From Halorussus gelatinilyticus (lineage in GTDB: Archaea > Halobacteriota > Halobacteria > Halobacteriales > Haladaptataceae): 64,000 bases of DNA. Below the pieces are notes generated by a model, which was not told the origin of the DNA, ran no database searches, and saw nothing but the letters and a program-made list of their open reading frames with translations. The position numbers and the translations under genes were made by a program. Location: positions 3,596,001 through 3,660,000 of the forward strand of contig NZ_CP096658.1 in NCBI RefSeq assembly GCF_023238445.1, written 5' to 3'. Positions 59,478 to 64,000 of the stretch are shown piece by piece. Numbering within the stretch: position 1 is the first letter of the stretch; each line of letters starts with the position of its first letter.

Positions 59478-60485
59478 ATGGATACGCCGAAAGGGACCAC
59501 CGTGAGCGAAGAAGCCGAGGAAGACGAGGAATCGACGCCCAGAGTTCGGAGAAGCGACCGAGCGGCGTCCGGTGCCCCGGCCGCCGGGTGGGCGCTGGGC
59601 GACCGGTTCGCGTGGGAGGAGATTCACCAGCGACTCCTAGCGTCGGCCGAAGAGGCGATAGACAGCACCACCAGGGAGCTGTTTTTCAGCGGCCTCACCG
59701 CCGGGTTCGCCATCGTCCTGACCTTCATCGGATACGCGGTCGGGAGCGCGAACTTCCCGAACAACCACTTCCTCGCCACCGTCCTCTACCCCATCGGGTT
59801 CCTCTACATCATCCTCGGTCGGTACGAACTCTACACCGAGAACACGCTCCCGCCGGTCAAGTTGGTGTTGACCAGACTCGCCAGCCTCCCGCTCCTGTTG
59901 CGCATGTGGACCGTCGTCTTGACGGCGAACATCGTCGGGGCGGCCATCGGCGCGTTCGTCCTCGCCAACACGCAGGTCCTCTCGCCGGAGGCGATGCGGG
60001 CGGGTGTCGGACTCGTCCAGCACGGCCTCGAAGTGGGCTGGTGGGACGTGTTCTTCAAGGCGGTGTTCGCGGGGTGGCTGGTCGCCGGCGTGGTGTGGCT
60101 CGGAACCGGCGCGCGCGACACGATTTCCCGACTGATAATCATCTATCTCGTCTTCTACATGATACCCACCGTCGGCCTGTTTCACGTCGTCTCCTCGGGG
60201 GCCGAAGCCCTCTTCTTCGTCTTCCTCGGCGTTCCCGGTCCGGGACTGCTCACTATCGCCTACGAGTTCTGGCTCCCAGTACTGCTCGGGAATACGTTCG
60301 GCGGCGTGGTGCTGGTCGCGCTCGTCAGCTACGCCCAGTCCGAACACCGTCGCTACCCCGAAATCCGCGTCCTCTCGACGCGCGAGTTGCTGTTCAGTCT
60401 GAAGGGCGGCCGCCCGTTCGACACTCCCAGACCGGGGATTCGGCTGACGGACGAGAGCGAGGAGACCGGCACGGAACACGACTGA
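59478..60485 (+). CDS. formate/nitrite transporter (FNT) family channel
   Basis: 335 residues. An acidic N-terminal extension (about 60 residues) precedes a six-helix FNT core: ELFFSGLTAGFAIVLTFIGYAVGSANFP, YPIGFLYIILGRYELYTENTLPPVKLV, and ANIVGAAIGAFVLANTQV. FNT proteins move formate, nitrite or related weak-acid anions. Downstream of the carbonic anhydrase, it might move formate or bicarbonate, an inference from position only. The C-terminus is acidic. Confidence 0.88.
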   Translation: MDTPKGTTVSEEAEEDEESTPRVRRSDRAASGAPAAGWALGDRFAWEEIHQRLLASAEEAIDSTTRELFFSGLTAGFAIVLTFIGYAVGSANFPNNHFLATVLYPIGFLYIILGRYELYTENTLPPVKLVLTRLASLPLLLRMWTVVLTANIVGAAIGAFVLANTQVLSPEAMRAGVGLVQHGLEVGWWDVFFKAVFAGWLVAGVVWLGTGARDTISRLIIIYLVFYMIPTVGLFHVVSSGAEALFFVFLGVPGPGLLTIAYEFWLPVLLGNTFGGVVLVALVSYAQSEHRRYPEIRVLSTRELLFSLKGGRPFDTPRPGIRLTDESEETGTEHD

Positions 60486-60552
60486 GTCGCCCGGGAACCG
60501 AACTGGTTCGGTATCCAAACACTCTTGACTCGTTCGGCGTGATGACGCGGTG

Positions 60553-61005
60553 ATGCGACAGGACTCAGGTTCCGAATCAGCGAGGAAAGATTCCTCGTTC
60601 GTTCGTCTGCACTCCGTCTGGGTTCTCGTCGGGTCGTCGCTCTGTGGTCTCGGGTGGAACGTCGCCGATGCGGTCCCGGTCGTACTCCCCGTCTCCTCGA
60701 TGGACGCCGGACTGCTCGTCGGAACGGTCGTCGTCGCTCTGTTCTGGGTGGCCGGGTTCCGTCCCTCGCTCTCGGCGAGCGGCGGATACTTCGTCGCCGA
60801 ACAGGCGCTTCACCCGTTACTGGCCCTCGGCAGTGGTCTGTTCTCCGGTGGCGCGCTCGGACCGTGGCGAGAGGTCTGTCTCCGAAGTCTGTCGGTCGGA
60901 CTCGCGGGGGCGCTGGTCTTTACCGGGTCGGGGAAGCGACTCCGCGACTGCGTACGGACGCGCGCCGAGGGACTCGTCGGGACGCCTCCCGAGGCGAATC
61001 GGTAG
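60553..61005 (+). CDS. small multi-pass membrane protein
   Basis: 150 residues with about four hydrophobic segments (VRLHSVWVLVGSSLCGLGW, LLVGTVVVALFWVAGF, LLALGSGLFSGGALG, LSVGLAGALVFTGSG). No family is recognised. ATG 60553 was used; GTG 60550 adds one residue. It follows the FNT gene by 67 nt and could be co-transcribed. The C-terminus is Arg-rich. Confidence 0.65.
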   Translation: MRQDSGSESARKDSSFVRLHSVWVLVGSSLCGLGWNVADAVPVVLPVSSMDAGLLVGTVVVALFWVAGFRPSLSASGGYFVAEQALHPLLALGSGLFSGGALGPWREVCLRSLSVGLAGALVFTGSGKRLRDCVRTRAEGLVGTPPEANR

Positions 61006-61058
61006 ACGAGGTGTCGATAGGAGTATCCATATCGACCCTCGCGTTGCTCCCGCGTTCC

Positions 61059-62450
61059 TCACCCGGAGGGGAACGCGATGTCGCCGCGCATCGATATCGG
61101 GTGGACCTCGCAAAGATACTCGGCCATCGCCGATTCAGCGGTAAACTCCACGGTCTGGGTCGCGCCCTGTTCGGAGATAACCTCCGTACTGAGGAGTGTA
61201 CTGCCCTGTTCGCCGACGATGGCGAAGTTATGCGGCCCACCGTCGAGGTTCTTCCAGACGAGCGTGTACTCCGTTCCGGGTTGCAGATTCAACGTCGGGT
61301 TCGTTTCGCCGTCGATAGAATCGGGGGAGATGCCCCGCCAGCCGTCGACTCGCCCGCCGAGGACGAAGTCCGCGTCCGGGGCGACGGCCTGCGTCGTCCC
61401 GGCCTGCGTAGTCGTGGCTGTCGTGGTCTCGGCGGCCTGGGTGGTCGTCGCCGCGTCCGGGAAGTCGGGCGACACCGCGACCGTCGCTCCCTCGATGGTC
61501 TCCTCGTCCCACATCACGTGGAGGAACGGCTGTGGCCGACCGGTCGGCAACTCGAAGGCCGTGTGAACCGGTTCGGGTTCCGGGCCGCGTTGCGTGACTT
61601 TGATCGGCGGGACGAGGACGTGCGTGTGGTGGAGGTTGCCGAGATACGCCTCGTCGGGCGACAGTGGAAGTTCCTCGTCGATTGCCAGCGCATAGTTACC
61701 GGCTTTCCGAATCATCTGGGTGGTCATGAAGTGGACGACTTGGCGTCGGTTGACCACTTCGCCGTTGACGATGACGTTCCCGACTCCCCAACACGCACCG
61801 TACGCAAATTGGGTCGGCATCAGGGGCGTACCGGTGCCGGTGACGCCGTGGAGCCACGACCCGGTAACGACGCCGCCGCCCGTGTTCCACGGCGGAATCG
61901 GCGGCTGAAACACCTGTTTGATTTCGAGTCGATACTGGTTGCCCGCCGGGTCGGTGAACCGGGCGTCGAGGTCCACGTCGTCGGGCGTCTCGGTTGGGCT
62001 ACCCGCCGGGATGTCGTAGGGCCGGCGGTCCTTGTACGTCAGGTCGAGTCGCCCGTCGACCGTCCGGGCCGAATCGCTGAACGCCGAGTTGAACGTCGTA
62101 ACGGTGTACGCACTCTCGTCGGCGTTGGTTCGGCGCTTGTCCAACGGTAGTCCCACTTGGTAGGTCTGTTCCCGAAGCAGGTCGGCCACCGGCCCCTCGG
62201 CCACGTTGACCCAGTGTCGGCCCGTGTTGATCGGATAGTCGGGCGTACCGAACACGTACTCGCTGATTTGGCGCTTGCCGGGGAGGACCCAGTTGACGGT
62301 CTTCCCCGGTTCTTGCTGCACCCGGAGGTCCACCCCTGTTTGGCCGTCGTCCGCTTGACGAAACTCCACGGGAACGTCCGGGAAGTAGTTACCGCCCAGC
62401 GCGCCGAACGCAGTCGTTCCCCCCAATCCGAGGAATGTCCGACGGTCCAT
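61059..62450 (-). CDS. Tat-exported multi-domain protein with C-terminal cupredoxin
   Basis: 463 residues from ATG 62450. A Tat signal (MDRRTFLGLGGTTAFGALGG) leads to a 300-residue domain I do not recognise, with His-rich stretches (VVHFMTTQMIRKAGN, NLHHTHVLVPP, PFLHVMWDEE). A low-complexity Thr/Ala linker (about 333-357) precedes a cupredoxin domain with copper ligands in GPHNFAIVG and YLCEVHPISM. The end is highly similar to the cupredoxin at 32226-32873. An extracellular copper redox or oxidase-like function is plausible; the His clusters could bind metal. Confidence 0.78.
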   Translation of the reverse strand: MDRRTFLGLGGTTAFGALGGNYFPDVPVEFRQADDGQTGVDLRVQQEPGKTVNWVLPGKRQISEYVFGTPDYPINTGRHWVNVAEGPVADLLREQTYQVGLPLDKRRTNADESAYTVTTFNSAFSDSARTVDGRLDLTYKDRRPYDIPAGSPTETPDDVDLDARFTDPAGNQYRLEIKQVFQPPIPPWNTGGGVVTGSWLHGVTGTGTPLMPTQFAYGACWGVGNVIVNGEVVNRRQVVHFMTTQMIRKAGNYALAIDEELPLSPDEAYLGNLHHTHVLVPPIKVTQRGPEPEPVHTAFELPTGRPQPFLHVMWDEETIEGATVAVSPDFPDAATTTQAAETTTATTTQAGTTQAVAPDADFVLGGRVDGWRGISPDSIDGETNPTLNLQPGTEYTLVWKNLDGGPHNFAIVGEQGSTLLSTEVISEQGATQTVEFTAESAMAEYLCEVHPISMRGDIAFPSG

Positions 62451-62505
62451 GAATACCCCTCTGCGACAGATTCTATTGCCCCTCACAAACCCATTGTGGC
62501 CATTG

Positions 62506-62518
62506 TTATATATTAACA
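62506..62518 (-). promoter_or_regulatory. TATA region of the cupredoxin-fusion gene
   Basis: GTTAATATATAAC on the minus strand, nearly palindromic, about 60 nt upstream of the ATG at 62450. Confidence 0.45.
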
Positions 62519-62630
62519 TGGTATCTGTCGGCTGTCGTCGAAGGAGTCCGCCGGACGCGGGTGAGCGACTTGCACGACGTATTTTTCGCTCGGTAGCAAG
62601 CAATCGAACGCCGCGGTGGGCACGGGCTCT

Positions 62631-62765
62631 TTCGACGGTTCTCACATCGTTGCCTCCGGGGTTCGAACGGAAGACGGTACAGTGTACGAGGGCGTGAGTC
62701 CACCGGCGAGCATCGGACGGGCCTCGGCACGTGGAGAACCCGTCGCAGTCGGTGCTGCCGAAAAA
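62631..62765 (+). pseudogene. cytidine/blasticidin deaminase-like relic
   Basis: A frame (62616-62879) encodes the stretch SHIVASGVRTEDGTVYEGVSPP and then ASIGRASARGEPVAVGAAE. This resembles the catalytic core of cytidine-deaminase-fold proteins (ASVGRAxxCAEP), but the zinc Cys/Ala are replaced by Arg/Gly and the PCxxC half is missing. With its ends lost and the frame running into the Lrp promoter, it looks like a remnant. Confidence 0.5.
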
Positions 62766-62848
62766 CGAGTCGTCACGGCCACCGACCGTCTACCGACTCG
62801 TCCGGCAACGTCGGCGATTGGAGACGGTGTCACAGCAGCCGAAGCTCC

Positions 62849-62857
62849 TTATATCGC
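62849..62857 (+). promoter_or_regulatory. TATA box of the Lrp-type regulator gene
   Basis: CTTATATCG ends about 20 nt ahead of the ATG at 62876, in a stretch overlapped by the deaminase relic frame. Confidence 0.5.
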
Positions 62858-62875
62858 CGAGAGCAAGCAGGAAGT

Positions 62876-63358
62876 ATGACCGAGTACGAACTCGACGATA
62901 TCGACCGAGAAATCCTCTACGCACTACAGGAGGAGGCTCGAAACCTCTCGTCCTCCGAGATTGCCGACCGTACCGAAGCGTCGTCGAGTACAGTCCGAAA
63001 GCGCATCCAGCGCCTGGAGTCTGAGGGTGTCATCAAGGGCTACAGCGCCGACGTGGACTATCAGAAATCGGGATACCCACTTCGGATGCTCCTGTTCTGT
63101 ACGGCACCGATTCCGGAACGGGGTGAGCTCATCGACGACATTCTCGAGATTCCGGGAGTCGTTTCCGTCCAAGAGCTGGTCACCGGCGAGAAGAACTTGC
63201 TCGTGACTGCTGTCGGTGAAACCGACGACGATATCACGCCGGTCGCGCAGGAACTCCTCGAGATGGGTCTGACTGTCGCCGACGAAGTGCTCGTCCGCAG
63301 TCACGAGACGACACCCTTCGACGACCTCACCTCGCCGCCGAACCAGCGAGACGAGTAG
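62876..63358 (+). CDS. Lrp/AsnC-family transcription regulator
   Basis: 160 residues. The N-terminal winged HTH (LDDIDREILYALQEEARNLSSSEIADRTEASSSTVRKRIQRLES) is of Lrp/AsnC type, and the C-terminus carries a RAM-like alpha-beta ligand domain (YPLRMLLFCTAPIPERGELIDDILEIPGVVSVQELVTGEKNLLVTAV). It may sense an amino acid or other small effector. The next gene downstream is a carbonic-anhydrase-like frame on the same strand. Confidence 0.85.
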   Translation: MTEYELDDIDREILYALQEEARNLSSSEIADRTEASSSTVRKRIQRLESEGVIKGYSADVDYQKSGYPLRMLLFCTAPIPERGELIDDILEIPGVVSVQELVTGEKNLLVTAVGETDDDITPVAQELLEMGLTVADEVLVRSHETTPFDDLTSPPNQRDE

Positions 63359-63639
63359 ACTTCCGCGAGTTCGTCTCGGAACTACTGGAGTACGCGTTTC
63401 ACGTCCTGAGCGCCAGCCCGACGGACGATTGCCACAATCGGGTCGACCGTCTCCAGCAATAATCGTCCCTCCGTGTTGCCCGACGTTCACTCGCGAGGGA
63501 GGAGTCGATGCCGACTAACCGAACGTTTTGTTCGATATCACCGTTGTCAGTGTCGGATTGTTCCATTCGGAAGGAGTTATATCCATCCTGTTCCAACGCG
63601 ACAGGTACGGACAGCCGCTCGGGTTTGGAAGCAAATCCA
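63359..63639 (+). other. intergenic region before the truncated gene
   Basis: No supported gene. An AGTTATATCC sequence near 63575-63585 could be the TATA box for the gene at 63640. Confidence 0.4.
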
Positions 63640-64000
63640 TGACGAACGACACGCTCTTGGAGTTCCTCGACAGAGAGGGACGCTCCCTCGAACCAACCGA
63701 TAGCGACCGCGAATCGGGCGGTGGAGCAGTTGTCGGTCTCGTCGTTACGTGTCCGATGGCACAGCAAACATCGAGACAGCTGTGGCCGCTCGACCCGATT
63801 GGTGCGGTTTCCAACGTTAGCCGACTCGCCAGCCAACCCTGGAAATCCGTCGAAGACAACCGTGTACTCACACCGGATATCGCTCATCTCACGCACAGAC
63901 ACGAGTTAGAGACGATACTCGTCGTCGGCCACTCCGACTGCGACGTCGTTGCAGACGCGTACGACGAGTACGTCGCCACTGACCAGACTGTGCCGGCGGG
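63640..64000 (+). CDS. carbonic-anhydrase-like protein, truncated by window end
   Basis: Frame from ATG 63640 running off the window, about 120 residues so far with no stop. LETILVVGHSDCDVVADAYDEYVA holds the H-x2-C of a beta-class carbonic anhydrase. The usual C-x-D-x-R is not present as such; VVGLVVTCPMAQQTSRQLW contains a Cys at the equivalent region. It is therefore a divergent relative of the enzyme at 58699, perhaps not catalytic. The reverse-strand frames here are shadows. Confidence 0.6.

Noticed and set aside
1-64000. replication origin or integrated virus in the window
   Set aside because: No Orc1/Cdc6 gene with flanking origin repeats, and no integrase, terminase or capsid genes were seen; only the transposase at 45060-45911.

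Overview
The window is chromosomal DNA from an extremely halophilic archaeon (class Halobacteria). The signs are acidic, Asp/Glu-rich proteins, high-GC coding DNA, Tat-type signal peptides, many TATA boxes about 30 nt ahead of leaderless starts, and haloarchaeal families such as HalOD1, DUF7344-type winged helices, GTP cyclohydrolase III and a Rieske/halocyanin redox set. I cannot fix the genus from sequence alone.

Layout. 0.2-7.5 kb: one minus-strand chemotaxis operon, cheW-cheY-cheB-cheA-cheC-(tandem cheC)-cheD-cheR, with ATGA/GTGA stop-start overlaps; it carries no archaellum or receptor genes here. 7.7-14.1 kb: a membrane protein, small regulators, a Rieske protein, a secreted beta-propeller and tRNA-Thr(UGU). 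14.1-15.8 kb: pgk and a GNAT gene. 16-24.2 kb: a branched-chain-amino-acid-type ABC system, with two paralogous binding proteins (+) converging on livH-livM-livG-livF (-); LivG, LivM and LivH are all enlarged by extra hydrophobic segments. 24.4-30.7 kb: a CBS protein, gch3, cspA, udk, tRNA-Ser(UGA), a divergent UDG and two inverted copies of a hairpin-bearing intergenic repeat. 30.7-42.1 kb: regulators, a cupredoxin, aroC, a Ca2+/cation antiporter, an alkaline-phosphatase-fold enzyme, an AT-rich pair of tiny membrane genes, aroA, a Usp protein, two lipoprotein genes with matching promoters and an M24 peptidase.

42.167-45.964 kb is a 3.8-kb insertion bounded by 18-bp terminal inverted repeats (17/18 matching) and an 8-bp target duplication. 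It contains an IS5-type transposase and four cargo genes (DUF389 membrane protein, CXXC zinc protein, an acidic protein, a DUF5789-like protein), plus a nested unit flanked by perfect 13-bp inverted repeats.

46-64 kb: an Rsm22-like methyltransferase overlapping tyrA, a second GNAT, a membrane-anchored aldo/keto reductase, the third intergenic repeat copy, an ATP-grasp enzyme with an EamA exporter, an LLM flavin oxidoreductase, a serpin, surE, a beta-carbonic anhydrase followed by an FNT channel, a large Tat-exported cupredoxin fusion, a deaminase-like relic, an Lrp regulator and a carbonic-anhydrase-like gene cut by the window end.

The signals I consider most worth follow-up are the cargo-carrying IS5 element, the coordinated enlargement of the Liv transporter, and the three-copy core-plus-hairpins intergenic element.
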